Part shown: positions 54,330 through 64,000 of the stretch, piece by piece
Numbering within the stretch: the first letter of the stretch is position 1
How the letters are laid out: every line of letters begins with the position of its first letter
Source: Megascapheus bottae
Taxonomy: Eukaryota; Chordata; Mammalia; Rodentia; Geomyidae
Assembly (NCBI GenBank): GCA_024803745.1
Contig: JANJXV010000037.1
Location: 7,093,501 to 7,157,500, forward strand
DNA: 64,000 bases
Reading direction: 5' to 3'
Position numbers and translations under genes: made by a program
Notes under the pieces: generated by a model
Told to the model about the DNA's origin: nothing
Database searches by the model: none
What the model saw: the letters and a program-made list of their open reading frames with translations, nothing else

Positions 54330-55240
54330 GTATCTCACACACAATAAGTGTTCAAGAAACACCCAAACTAACATCCTATTGTCTCTCAGAAACACCTACC
54401 TTCTTCCTTCAAAACCCAGAAGAAAGCCTCTCAGGAATTTCCCACACCTATTGCTCCATAAAGTACAACAATGCCTGAAATTCATCACTATTATCTTCAC
54501 CTTTAGATGAAGCATATGAATCATAGAAGCCAGACAAATAGAAACATGAGATAGATAAGGACAGGTAAAGCTTTTGACTTAGATTTGTTGACATTCTTCT
54601 TTGCCCAAAGATAATCTCTAAAGAAGAAAATACTGTTTTCCCTATCTACTTCAAACCAAATTCCAGAAACAAAGTCCTTAGGTCAGTCATGGAATGGGTT
54701 CAAAGAGTATCCTCTTCAGATTTTCTGGTTGGGGTAAGAGAGGCAGTGCAACAGGAGAAATCTGATAGGACAACTTTGGCTCAGCTTGGATTAAGAATCA
54801 GTACAGAAACATGGTCCCAGGGACTCAATAGTTCAATAGTTGGAAACTGCCCCTGTTTGGGACTGGTTAGCCACACCTCTCGGCTGGAATAGCCCATTAG
54901 GCTCTTCTGCTTGCTGCTGCTGCTCTAATCCACCCCTTGCCCATGAATTTACCAGGTCAGGGTCGGGTCTCCTGGAAAGGACAAACTGGATGCTGACAGG
55001 TTACCAGAGTGGTTATGAAATTCACTGGTTCCTCCTTTACACTTTGACCCTCCCTGCCTTTCGTGCGTTCAAACACACCTCTGGCACTCCCAGAATCAAT
55101 AAGCACTCTCCATGTTGGCAAGGAGATAGATACATGAGTCCTAGGAAGGGCAGGCTCCAGGGTTCCAGGAGACTGCAGCTTCACTATCTCCAGTTTTACT
55201 CCCTGGTTGTTGTCTCTTTCATTCTTTTTCCTCCCTGTGT
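54330..55240. other. Unique sequence with the window's longest open frame
   Basis: A plus-strand frame of 171 codons spans 54840-55355. Its composition shows no known domain, and its last part overlaps the possible exon at 55254-55326 in the same frame. Treated as chance openness unless the exon is confirmed. Confidence 0.35.
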
Positions 55241-55253
55241 CTTTCTCTCTCAG

Positions 55254-55326
55254 GCATTGGTTCCACCTGTGACTTTGTCAGAAGTGCAGCGTCTCAGGTC
55301 CCAGCCTGTACACACTAGCTGTGAAG
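55254..55326 (+). other. Possible 73-nt exon
   Basis: A long pyrimidine tract ends CTTTCTCTCTCAG at 55253, a near-ideal splice acceptor. After 73 nt comes GTGAAG|GTAAGG, which matches the donor consensus well. One frame is open throughout (starting ALVPPVTLSEVQ). No protein family is recognised. If real it may belong to a gene whose other exons lie outside this window or to a non-coding RNA. Confidence 0.3.
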
Positions 55327-55359
55327 GTAAGGCATGGCCATCAAGAAACTGGTAGTTGT

Positions 55360-55930
55360 GGGTCTGTGGGGCACTGGTTTAAGCGATGTCTTCCTCCTAC
55401 TGGGATCATCTCCTGAGCTCCTGAGCTCTCTTCCTTCTGATCCTTAAAAATGGTCTGAGATTGCACTACAATCAGCACAGACTGTTTGGATGAAGATCTT
55501 TGTAATAAAGTCAGATGTGATCTTTGGCCACATTGAAATCTCACTGATTGAGACCTTTGGGACGAGATCAGAAGCAATGTCAACATCTAATAATGTGGCT
55601 CAATGTAGAAGTCGGATCTCCTGGGGGAACATGAACTCTGATATTAGGTGGTTCTGGGTTCAGGTCTACTACCTGCTGCCTATGGAGGCTTTGACTTCTT
55701 ATTCATATCTTGTGTGCTTCACCCCTGAAGAGTGCTATTAGGTTGTCATGAATGAAGTGCACTAAAGCATGTGAAGTACCTGTGACACACAGATGACCTT
55801 TGCATCTTCCTCTTCATCTACCTGCAGAGAAACCACATTAAAAATACACCCTGGCCCCTTCTTGCCCCTCTTTATCCTACTTATGTCTACCAAGACCTTA
55901 TCCAGGAGATCTGAGCTAGTAAAAGACACA
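55360..55930. other. Unique sequence
   Basis: No repeat recognised; frames of 61-83 codons without domains. Confidence 0.4.
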
Positions 55931-55931
55931 G

Positions 55932-55936
<5 letters not shown>

Positions 55937-55969
<33 letters not shown>
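55937..55969. repeat. (CT)n microsatellite
   Basis: About 16 CT units. Confidence 0.93.
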
Positions 55970-55971
<2 letters not shown>

Positions 55972-55974
55972 GTT

Positions 55975-57170
55975 TTGAAGCAATATGACTAAACTCTAGC
56001 TTTGAGATTAAAACTTGGCCAGTAGAGATATGTTGGTCTAAATATAAGGATCAGTCCTTTTGTATTATCTGACCATATGATGACTGGAAAAGAGTGGAAG
56101 GGAACAAGGAAAGCAGAGGATGGAGATTCTGGGCTTAAGAATTCCTCAGTGTTTATGCAAAACTGATAGCAAGTGACAGACATGATATCAGATGAACACA
56201 ATAGATGCTGGGAGTGGGGGGATTTTAAAGATTTTCCAAGGTCTAAACAAAATAGTTGTTTATTTTTTAAACATATCCTGTTGTCTACAGTGATTTAACC
56301 TATTTGCTATGTGCCTGTCTCTTGGCTAGTGAAAAACATGTCGTAATTAATGTACCTACTGCTCAGAACTAATGACTAATGATTCAAGACAAATTGTGGA
56401 GAACACAGGTACTTCACAGGGGGTGATCTCCAGTATCTGTGTTCATAAATTTCTAATTTAGTTCACCTGTACCAAGGAGTGCCTCTCTCTGGTCATAGAA
56501 ACCAATAGTCTTTCTACCCTTTGCAAAGTTTCCGTGCTTCCACTACAAATCTATCATTTGGCACTCTGATTTACAAATCTATCTGTTGTTTATTTGCTCT
56601 GAGTCAGTGCCTGGGAGTTTGATAAACTTAGGGACAGCTGACTGGATGAATTTTTTTCAAGCTGCAAAGGTGAGGTCGAGGTCATGTCCTGAACTTACCT
56701 CACCAATGAAATGTCAACCAAGCAGGCCTGCTGGGGGCAGCCAGCCAGCTGGCCACTTGTCTTTTCAGATGCCACTTTAAATGGAGCCTGATTCAATCAA
56801 TCACAGCTCTCATAATACTAGCCAATTTGGATGAGAAACATAGGATGATTATGTGGAAAACAGTAGAATTCTATGCCTTAAGGGTACAGGGGAAGAAAAT
56901 GCAGGTAGAGATTCCAAGTTCAGGATGGCAAATAGGTTTCTTTATGTGTGACAAATCTAATCAGTCAATAGCAGACATGGCCCTGGGCCCTGCATAAAGA
57001 AGGCTGAGGCCACATCTGAATTTCATAGTGGAGGTTACATGACTGATCAGTAACGACTACCATGATCACTTATGTGACCTATAAGTCTACTCCCTTCCCT
57101 AAGTTGATACAGACAGTCATATTAAATGTACTATCCAATTATATTTGGGTAGAAAATAACATTGAAAAGA
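55975..57170. other. Unique sequence
   Basis: No feature recognised. Confidence 0.4.
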
Positions 57171-57177
57171 AATTTGA

Positions 57178-57345
57178 CCAGCTCACACCCGTGATCCTAG
57201 CTATTCAGGAAGCTGAAATGTGAGGATCACAGATTGAAGCCAGCCCAGGCAGGAAAGTCCATGAAACTCTTTTTCCAATTAACCACCAAAAACCTAGTAG
57301 AGCTGTGACTTCAGTGAGAGTGCTAACCCAAGTTAGAGTTACACA
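57178..57345 (+). mobile_element. B1-like + tRNA-like SINE, right arm truncated
   Basis: 'ccagctcacacccgtgatcc', 'ctattcaggaagctgaaatg', 'tttccaattaaccaccaaaa', then a decayed right arm ending in a CA-rich tail (57343-57371). Confidence 0.75.
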
Positions 57346-57439
57346 CAAACACCCACACACCCACACACACGCCACTTTGTTCAAACTTTCATTATTGTAG
57401 GCAATATGATATACTCACAGAATAGTTTCAAATTTAGAG

Positions 57440-57722
57440 ATAAATCTTTGAAACTAAGAAGAGAATTTAGTAAAAATTAGTAGATGCAATGTCAATATAT
57501 GTATGCCTACAAACTAGCAACATTTAGAAAATGAACTATTAAAAATAAAAGGATACTAAAGAAACAGCATATGCAAGGATAAATCTAGTGGAAAGTTTAT
57601 TAAATCTCCACAAAAACATTAATAAATAAAAGGTTCTGCAATATTATTGATGAAAAGAGTGTTTTTCTTCTTAAATTGTTTCACCCATTCACTGACATCT
57701 GAATCAAAATCTCAACAAAGCC

Positions 57723-57764
<42 letters not shown>

Positions 57765-58345
57765 ATGTCTATTTATATAAAACCAATAAATTATTAGTGA
57801 AAACATACTGAAGAAATGAATACTATTATGAGATAGCACACATCCTGATAAATCAAGATGCATCATAAAGATTTATAGTACAGTAACTAAATAGGCCTGA
57901 CAGTAGAATACAGGCCTAGATATACGGTCACCTGATTTTCTTATGATAGCATTCTCATGTTGTAGCTGGGAAACAAAGGCCTTTACAACAAGTGCTGCTG
58001 AATCAACCTGACCAGCAACAAAAATCAACTTCAGATGTGAAAAAGGAAATGATAACCTTATAGAAGACAACCCAGGAACATTCTTGCATCCTATTAGAGT
58101 AAGGACGATTTCTCTCAGAACACTGAAGCTATTGTCAGGAAAAGACTGAAAAATTGGACTCTCATGAAACTCAAATCTTGTGCTCATCAAAATGTATTGT
58201 TAATCAAATTAAAAGTCAAGCTTCAAGAAAGAAAGGCATTTGCATAGAAAAATGTAACACGGGATACATATCCAGAATATATTTTAAAAACTCACACGAC
58301 TCAATAAGAGAAAGACAGAAAATAAAAACAAAACAGAAAACCTGG
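57440..58345 (+). mobile_element. Ancient LINE-1 (L1M-like) ORF2 remnant
   Basis: Best preserved from about 57900: 'agatatacggtcacctgatt', 'gaaaaaggaaatgataacct', 'tatagaagacaacccaggaa', 'tgaaaaattggactctcatg', 'gggatacatatccagaatat', 'aaaaactcacacgactcaat'. A GT repeat lies inside at 57725-57756. No intact frame. Confidence 0.7.
57725..57756. repeat. (GT)n microsatellite
   Basis: About 16 GT units. Confidence 0.92.
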
Positions 58346-58364
58346 CAAAAGACAAGCAGAAGAA

Positions 58365-58434
58365 AAGCAGGAGGAGGAGGAAGAGGAAGAGGAGGAGGAA
58401 GAGGAGGGGGAGGGGGAGGGGAAGGTGGAGCGAG
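58365..58434. repeat. Homopurine GGA/GAGG tract
   Basis: Almost pure purine on the plus strand. Frames of 86-94 codons across it are artefacts. Confidence 0.92.
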
Positions 58435-58439
58435 GTGAA

Positions 58440-58560
58440 ATGATGGCCCGTCCTAGCTAACTCAGGAAACTGAGGATGAGATTGCAAGCCAATGCAGTTA
58501 GATACAACTGTGACTGTTGTCTCCAAGTAAACAGAAAACCTCATAAGATGCGCATTAAAA
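58440..58560 (+). mobile_element. Possible degenerate SINE left arm
   Basis: 'ccgtcctagctaactcagga' and 'aactgaggatgagattgcaa' resemble the B1-like arm. Weak. Confidence 0.35.
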
Positions 58561-58749
58561 CTACAATTAGATAAATCACATACCGAATAGAATAGTTAAG
58601 TTTTAACAAATTTAATTTATTGTCATATTGAATGTACTGTCCAGTTATATTCAGGTTGCAACAGAATCTCTCATACACAGCTTGTATGTAAATTTGTTTA
58701 ATTTTAAAAAGCAGCATTATCTATTAAAATTAAATGGGCATAGGCTCTA

Positions 58750-58975
58750 TCAAAAAGCCATGCTTTTGGCTAAGGCTGATATTGGACCACAGTCCTACTG
58801 TTTATGTCTTCCCTATAGCTTGGATTACAAGTGTGTGCTTCTAGCATGCTCAGTGGTTTGGTGTTTGGTTGAAACTGGGTCTCAATAACTTTACAAAGGT
58901 TGGTCTTGAACAACTATCTTACTGATCTCCACCTCCCTCACAGCTGGAATTACCGACATGAGCCTCCACAATATG
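58750..58975 (-). mobile_element. Old B1-like SINE
   Basis: 'gggtctcaataactttacaa', 'aggttggtcttgaacaacta', 'cacctccctcacagctggaa' and 'ttaccgacatgagcctccac' are an antisense B1-like arm. A second, poorer arm lies to the left. Confidence 0.6.
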
Positions 58976-59029
58976 ATATATATTATATTTAAATATATAC
59001 ATATATTAATCTAAAAAATCTTCTTCTTG

Positions 59030-59274
59030 AAAACCAGGCATAGTGTTCAAGCTTGTAATCCTAGCTACTCAGGAGGCTGAGATCTGAGGATCGCTGTTCA
59101 AAGCCAGTCTGAGCACTAAAGAATGTGAGACTCTGAAATCCAATTAACCACCAGAAAACCAGAAGTGGTGCTGTGGCTCAAAGGGTAGTGCAGTAGCCTT
59201 GAGCTGAAGAGCTCAGGGACAACGCCCAGACTCAGAGTTCAAGCCCCACAACCAACAACAACAACAAAAAAAAA
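59030..59274 (+). mobile_element. B1-like + tRNA-like SINE, well preserved
   Basis: 'aaccaggcatagtgttcaag', 'cttgtaatcctagctactca', 'gatctgaggatcgctgttca', 'ccaattaaccaccagaaaac', 'gtggtgctgtggctcaaagg', 'cagagttcaagccccacaac', (CAA)n and A tail. Confidence 0.92.
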
Positions 59275-59369
59275 CTTCTGCGTAAGAAAAGTTTTATAAA
59301 TGAGGGAGAAATATATTAAAAACCATGAATAACACAGACTCCCCATCTCCATTGGTGAAGATAAAAGAC

Positions 59370-59560
59370 AATTTATTAAGTTTGTAATGTAAGTGTGCAA
59401 TGTGGATCAAGCCCTGTGCTACACTACACATGAACATGAGTTGGTTACAGTCTTCATTGTGCAGATGAAGTATCTGAGCCCAAAGGACTTGCCTGAGTTC
59501 TAACAGCTAGTAAGGAGCAGTCCTAGTAATCAGTCAAATGAAATTCAAATCCTAGTTTTA
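59370..59560 (+). mobile_element. MIR relic
   Basis: 'gtggatcaagccctgtgcta', 'gcagatgaagtatctgagcc', 'caaaggacttgcctgagttc', 'taacagctagtaaggagcag' follow MIR order. Confidence 0.68.
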
Positions 59561-59577
59561 AAGAAAAAAGAAACAAG

Positions 59578-59775
59578 GGCTACTGAGTTGGCTGAGATCT
59601 GAGGATCCTGGTTCAAACTCAGCCCAGGCAGAAAAGTCAGTGGAACACTTATCTCCAATTAAACACAGAAAACAGGAAGTGGTGCTGTGGCTCAGAGTGG
59701 TAGAGTGCTAGCATTGAGTAGAAAAGGCCAGACAGTTGAACTCAGTGCCCTGAGTTCAAGTCCCACAACCAAAAA
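59578..59775 (+). mobile_element. B1-like + tRNA-like SINE, 5' truncated
   Basis: Starts within the left arm ('ctactgagttggctgagatc'), then 'cttatctccaattaaacaca', 'gtggtgctgtggctcagagt', 'gccctgagttcaagtcccac'. The tail passes into a GAAA/GGAAA repeat. Confidence 0.87.
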
Positions 59776-59885
59776 AAGAAAGGAGGGAGGGAGAGAGAGA
59801 GGGAAGAAAAGAAAGGAAAAGAAAAGAAAGGAAAGGAAAAATGAAAGGAAAGGAAAGGAAAAGGAAAGAAAGGAAAGCAAAAAGA
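59776..59885. repeat. (GGAAA)n-type homopurine repeat from a SINE tail
   Basis: Purine-only apart from single bases; GGGA, GAAAA and GGAAA units. Lys/Arg- or Phe/Leu-rich frames here are artefacts. Confidence 0.92.
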
Positions 59886-59899
59886 AGACATGGGTATAT

Positions 59900-60530
59900 G
59901 TGGTATCTGATGCCTCTCCACACATATCTCAGAAGGCCCTCTTCCTGCTCATCTGTCCAGCCTGCGAGTCCTGTGCCTCTCAGCCCTGCTAGAAGGATGC
60001 TCTGAATGACTCTTCCTTTCACACGTCGTCAGCCTCCAGGATTGAGGGGTGGATTTGTTTGTGTTGGACCTCAGGGAAATACCGTGGCCTCCACTCTGGA
60101 TTTCCTGTAACTGGAAGAGTGATGTAATGGCTCTCCACCAGGGAGGAAAACAGGCCTCAGCGAGTGTGGAGTGTGTGAATCCACCCTGTGTCATGCCCGG
60201 CCGCAGGCAAGCCAGGCCCACCGCCTCTCCTGCCATGCATCTCTGGCACACAACCCTTCACACCTCCTCTCCCAGCCCCCATGAGACGATGCTCTTCTAA
60301 AAAGTCCATGACTGAAAACACTAACATTGGGTTCTCTCCCAAGCTCTGCCTTTCAGTGAGGACAGAGTTACTGACCAATTACAGACATTTACCTGCTCTG
60401 ACTTACCAAGAAAATGGGATGTTTGATTGGAGAAACTCAGAAGAATTTCTCTAATATCTTGTGAACTATATCCTTTCTTCAAGACTTTAAGCCCAAGGTA
60501 GGAAGCAAGGGGCAAGGAGGTTCTGGAATA
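59900..60530. other. Unique, locally GC-richer sequence
   Basis: 60180-60300 is C-rich with a CCCGGCCGCAGG core. Many overlapping frames of 64-100 codons on both strands, none with a recognisable domain. Too few CpGs for a CpG island. Confidence 0.4.
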
Positions 60531-60531
60531 T

Positions 60532-60555
60532 GAAAAAAAAAAAAAAAAAAAAAAA
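60532..60555. repeat. A-run
   Basis: About 24 A with no SINE attached that I can recognise. Confidence 0.85.
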
Positions 60556-60559
60556 CATG

Positions 60560-61035
60560 AGCCATGCTTAGAAATGGAGCCTTTAGCATCTTGGAAAAGT
60601 ATGTGTGACGTGTGTGGCAGGAGGTGACCTGGAGCTCTGTCTCCAGGACTGACCTTGCTGAAGAATTTGCTTCCATCTTTTCTTTGAATCCCAGAGAAAT
60701 TCTGAGTTTCTATTCCTTCTACCCCAAGAAAGCGTCAAGTGTCTCAAGCAAATCTCACCAGTATTTCTAGAAAAATTACCAAGACTCTAGAATAATTACC
60801 AAAAAGCAAGATTCTTTTCATCAAGACAGGTTCCACTCAACTCCATAGCATTTAAACCCCAATAACCCATGTTCATCACATATCTAACCTATCTGCATTT
60901 TGTCCCTGGTCCACTCATTCAGTTAACTAATGTTTCTTGAAGATCAATCACGTACTCTGGGGCAATCCAATGGGAACTGGGAACCTTCTTATTCTCTTTC
61001 CCCTATCACACATCAAGTAGTCGCAATTCAATTAT
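60560..61035. other. Unique sequence with possible L2 trace
   Basis: Around 60912-60980, 'ccactcattcagttaactaa' with 'tgtttcttgaagatcaatca' may be L2. No gene. Confidence 0.35.
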
Positions 61036-61039
61036 GACA

Positions 61040-61295
61040 CATAGTTCTCTATCTACATAGGGTGGTAGGCATTTGGCATGTGCCATCTCATTTATCTTCA
61101 CAATACACAGGAAGATTTCTATTCGTAATTTTCTGTCTCTGTTTTTAACAATTTTAACAATTTCTGTTTTTAATAAGAAAAGTGAGACTGAGGCAAAGAA
61201 GCTAAAAGTGATTCCCTTCTGCTCCAGAGCTAATAAGTGACAGGTAACATATAAGTCAGAAAGCCTTATTCTAAAGTCCATGCTCTTAACCACTC
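61040..61295 (+). mobile_element. MIR relic
   Basis: 'ggtaggcatttggcatgtgc', 'catctcatttatcttcacaa', 'agtgagactgaggcaaagaa', 'gagctaataagtgacaggta' and 'aagtccatgctcttaaccac' follow MIR. A short inner repeat of 'tgtttttaa-aa' interrupts it. Confidence 0.68.
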
Positions 61296-61447
61296 AATAT
61301 GTGTATGGAGAAGCATAAGGGAAAGATATGGAAGGCTAAAGCCAATGTCAATCAAAGTCATACTGTTATATAGAGATGGGGAATACATGACAATGTTCAT
61401 TCTTTTGTTTATTCTTGCTGGATATTCTTCTGTCTCAGTCTCCACCC

Positions 61448-61490
61448 CGTGTGTGTGGGGGGGGGTGTGGGGTGTGTGTGTGTGTGTGTG
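61448..61490. repeat. GT/G-rich repeat
   Basis: 'tgtgtgtgggggggggtgtg' followed by GT units. A C/T-rich stretch continues to 61590. Confidence 0.88.
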
Positions 61491-61599
61491 TCTGTGAGTC
61501 TGCCCCTCTCTTTCTCTTTGTCTCTCTGTATCTCTATCTCTCTCTCTAGCTCTGACTGTCTCTGTCTTTCTGTGTCTCTGCCTCTCTTTCTCAGTACTA

Positions 61600-62215
61600 C
61601 ATAAGAAGGAGGCAAATCTTCACCTCAGGAGCTTGTCAGTTCTTCTGCCCAGCCTGCAAGGTTTTTCAGTGTCATTGTCTGATTGTCTGGTATTTATGAA
61701 TAGGAAGGCTCTAAAATAGGTAGGATTTTGAGTGACCATGCAGGCTGCGTGAGAACAATGTGTGCTCCGGGAACAAACAAGTTGCGTCATCTCAGCCCAG
61801 AGAAGGTTAACTGCACAAAATACCTGCTTTAGAGGCAGGCTCGGCGTCCACTCAGTGGCTGTGACAGGATACCGGTGACCTGAGCTCCAGAGGTTCCTTG
61901 ATCCAGCCATTACTATGCAGTGAAGTAAACAATTACATTGTTCTTATTTCAGGGACATTCTCTGATTCTCTGCTCAGTAAGTTTGTCTTTCTACAACAAT
62001 AAAGGATAGGTGCTGTTTCATTTGCTCAAAGGGAAGAAAGAATGTTCAATTCAGCATTCATTTTGTGGAACCTGTTATACCCTTGAAGTTTTTAATCTCC
62101 ACAGTAAATGTATAAAATAAAATCATCTTCAGATGAGAAAATTGAAACTTCAAGAAGTCCAACTGTCAAACTGCAGTTTTTCATAAAATGGTCTGATAAT
62201 CAAAGGGAAAACAAC
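61600..62215. other. Unique sequence
   Basis: A 96-codon minus-strand frame (61620-61910) has no domain. No repeat recognised. Confidence 0.4.
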
Positions 62216-62217
62216 TT

Positions 62218-62218
<1 letters not shown>

Positions 62219-62248
<30 letters not shown>
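62219..62248. repeat. (GT)n microsatellite
   Basis: About 14 GT units. Confidence 0.9.
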
Positions 62249-62254
<6 letters not shown>

Positions 62255-62298
62255 CTGTATGTGTACTTGCACACATGCTGCAACTGAGATTTGCACTC

Positions 62299-62329
<31 letters not shown>

Positions 62330-62465
62330 AAGGCTGGCATTCTATCACCTAAGCCACACCTCTACTTTCAACTTTTTGAGTGATCAGTGGGAGATAAGAC
62401 CCTCACGGACTCCCTTGCTTGGGCTGGCTTTTAACTACAGTCTTAAGATCTCAGCCTCCTTCGAG
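62299..62465 (-). mobile_element. B1-like + tRNA-like SINE, 5' truncated
   Basis: T-run of about 26, 'gctggcattctatcacctaa', 'gagtgatcagtgggagataa', 'ttgggctggcttttaactac', 'taagatctcagcctcctt'. The end of the left arm is missing. Confidence 0.8.
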
Positions 62466-62474
62466 GGGGGAAAA

Positions 62475-62880
62475 AGGACATATTGATACCAAAGGAGAAA
62501 GAAAACACATCTCCAGGTCCAGCTATGGAGATGCCAGGAAGAAGGGGTTAGGGAGGACACCCACCCTTTGAAGAATTCATCTGCTTTTCATAAAGGAGAT
62601 GCTTTATTTGTCCACCTAATGATATTTGCAAACCAGAATTGGATGTTTTATGCTTCAATGTGACTGGGCCATGTTTATAGAATGTATCTTCTTCTAGGAG
62701 CAGCAAGAAGCCATGGAGAGGTTGAGGGGCACTGGTCTGCTTGGTATCTGAGAATCGCACTGAACCCTAGATAGACTGTCTCCCTAAGTAGGCAATAGGC
62801 ACTGTTCTTGTTTGTTATACATTCATGTATAAGTCTCCATGACCATTCTAATGTCACCTCCACAAAAGCGGAGAGCTTCT
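62475..62880. other. Unique sequence
   Basis: Nothing recognised. Confidence 0.4.
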
Positions 62881-62884
62881 CTTA

Positions 62885-62980
62885 TTTTTTAAATTATTAA
62901 CTATTTTTATTTTTATTATAAAAATGATATACAGAATGGTTACTATTTCACAAGTCAGGTAATAAGTACATTTCCTTTTT
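62885..62980 (-). mobile_element. Old LINE-1 3' tail, first of two
   Basis: On the minus strand 'gtacttattacctgacttgt', 'gtaaccattctgtatatcat' and an A/T-rich tail. The same pattern recurs at 63190-63420, so two related 3' ends lie side by side. Confidence 0.6.
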
Positions 62981-62997
62981 CCTCTTTTGATTTTTTT

Positions 62998-63178
62998 TGC
63001 CAGTCCTGGGCTTGAGCTCAGGGCCTGAGCATTGTCCTTGGACTTTCTCAAGGCTAGAGCTCTACCACTTGAGCCTCAGCACTTCCGGCTTTTTTCTATG
63101 TATGTGGTACCGAGGAATCGAACCCGGGTCTTCATGCATGCTAGGCAAGCACTTTAACCACTAGGCCAAACTCCCTGG
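62998..63178 (-). mobile_element. ID-Geo type dimeric SINE, young
   Basis: Complete copy with perfect flanking duplication CCTCTTTTGATTTTTTT (from 62981 and 63179). Its ID arm, from 'gtaccgaggaatcgaacccg' to 'ccactaggccaaactccc', is identical to that of the copy at 3832-4028. CpGs are retained. Confidence 0.94.
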
Positions 63179-63189
63179 CCTCTTTTGAT

Positions 63190-63420
63190 TTTTTTAAAGA
63201 GTTATTTAGTGCTATTATAAGTGTGATGTACAGAGGGGCTTCAGTAACATAAGTCAGGTGATAAGTACATTTTCTTTGCAACCATGTCACCCTTCCTTTG
63301 CTCTCTCCCTTTTTTTTCCTTCCATCCCTGCCCACAAGTTATATAGTTGATTTTCAATATAGTATCTACTGAGTACCACTGCTGCATTTGTTCATCCTCT
63401 GTCCCTCCATTTCTTCTCCC
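63190..63420 (-). mobile_element. Old LINE-1 3' UTR, second of two
   Basis: Minus strand: 'gtacttatcacctgacttat', 'agcccctctgtacatcacac', 'ttataatagcactaaataac', tail. The upstream pyrimidine/purine-rich block fits a LINE-1 3' UTR. Confidence 0.55.
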
Positions 63421-63424
63421 ATCC

Positions 63425-64000
63425 TCATTCTCCTAAAGACAGATAAGTGAATAAACAATACAGAAAAGGAAAAGGGGAAAGAACTTCTTGTTTTCATTTC
63501 CTAGATGGATTTTTTTTACTACTGTACCACTAGTAACTGGAAGAGTGGCCCAGAGTAGACCCCTTCCACAAATACTTGCTAATGAGTAAATTATTTAAAG
63601 AGTAAAGGGAAGAAGGAAGAACTCACACAAACGATTGAGAAATGAGGTAAAAACTGTGGAAGATAAAAACACAGCGAGCCATTAACATCTGTAAGAGGAA
63701 AAGGTTGAAAACATTATAGCTCAGAGGGAGAGACGGTAGGTGGGATGATGATACAACATGTTTCTGACAGACAATGAATGGGACTTGCTGGTTGTACTAG
63801 GTGTCGAAGGCCAGAGGAATGAGTTGGGAATAAAGGTGAGCTTCCTTTTCTCTGCCCTCCAAACTGCACAATTCCAATCTTGAAGGTGAGTGAGTGACTC
63901 TTTTCCAAAAGTGTATTAGTTGTCAGTATAGAGAAGGTGCAGAATTGCAGGCACGCTTTCTCCAACAGTAATATTGTCGCCCTGCAAATAGGAAATGCAC
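63425..64000. other. Unique sequence
   Basis: No feature recognised; an 83-codon minus-strand frame (63714-63965) has no domain. Confidence 0.4.

Noticed and set aside
54840..55355. Longest open frame in the window (171 codons) as a protein-coding gene
   Set aside because: No recognisable domain, no promoter or convincing gene structure, and several overlapping frames on the other strand. Only the 73-nt segment at its end has splice-like signals.
60180..60300. CpG-island promoter
   Set aside because: C-rich but with few CpG dinucleotides and short; no initiator or exon follows.

Overview
The window looks like non-coding DNA from a rodent nuclear genome. It is AT-rich, dense in interspersed repeats and microsatellites, and has no open reading frame longer than 171 codons. 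I find no intact protein-coding gene, no functional RNA gene, and no prokaryotic or viral gene organisation. Two SINE types dominate. One is a tRNA-like dimer whose left arm resembles rodent ID; it fits the IDL-Geo dimer described from Geomyoidea (pocket mice, kangaroo rats, pocket gophers). The other joins a B1-like (7SL-type) left arm to what looks like the same tRNA-like right arm. With a lineage-type LINE-1 3' end present many times, this points to a geomyoid rodent; the family assignment is inference.

The centre of interest is 38.56-41.76 kb, a four-level nested structure. An ancient antisense LINE-1 fragment was hit by a processed SERBP1 pseudogene (minus strand, 38871-41660, 15-bp target-site duplications). 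The pseudogene was then broken twice. A 714-bp 5'-truncated LINE-1 sits in its coding part (40543-41256, 14-bp duplications). A 271-bp chimera of a LINE-1 3' end and an inverted 5S rRNA 5' portion sits in its 3' UTR (39217-39487, 16-bp duplications). The 5S part runs opposite to the LINE-1, starts at 5S nucleotide 1 and ends in a 5-bp microhomology with the target site. This looks like twin priming on a foreign small RNA.

Layout: 0-5 kb has a young LINE-1 3' UTR (211-626), older SINEs and an ID-Geo SINE. 5-12 kb has SINEs (two in series at 9.7-10.2 kb), MIR and L2 relics, and a possible exon near 7.0 kb. 12-16.3 kb has an old LINE-1 split by a young one, a SINE nested in a SINE, and a GA repeat. 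16.3-27 kb is mostly unique sequence with MIR, L2 and MaLR relics, SINEs and a possible exon at 21.25-21.38 kb. 27-38.5 kb has microsatellites, a 200-bp homopurine tract, LINE-1 3' ends and a possible LTR at 36.5 kb. 42-54 kb carries many SINEs, L2 and MaLR relics and a long CT/CA repeat. 54-64 kb has a possible exon at 55.25 kb, an old LINE-1, more SINEs and paired old LINE-1 3' ends.

No genes work together here. Possible single exons are offered at low confidence because splice-like signals flank them; the rest is best read as intergenic or intronic DNA recording successive LINE-1-driven insertions. Repeat family names rest on recognition of the sequence, not on a database search.
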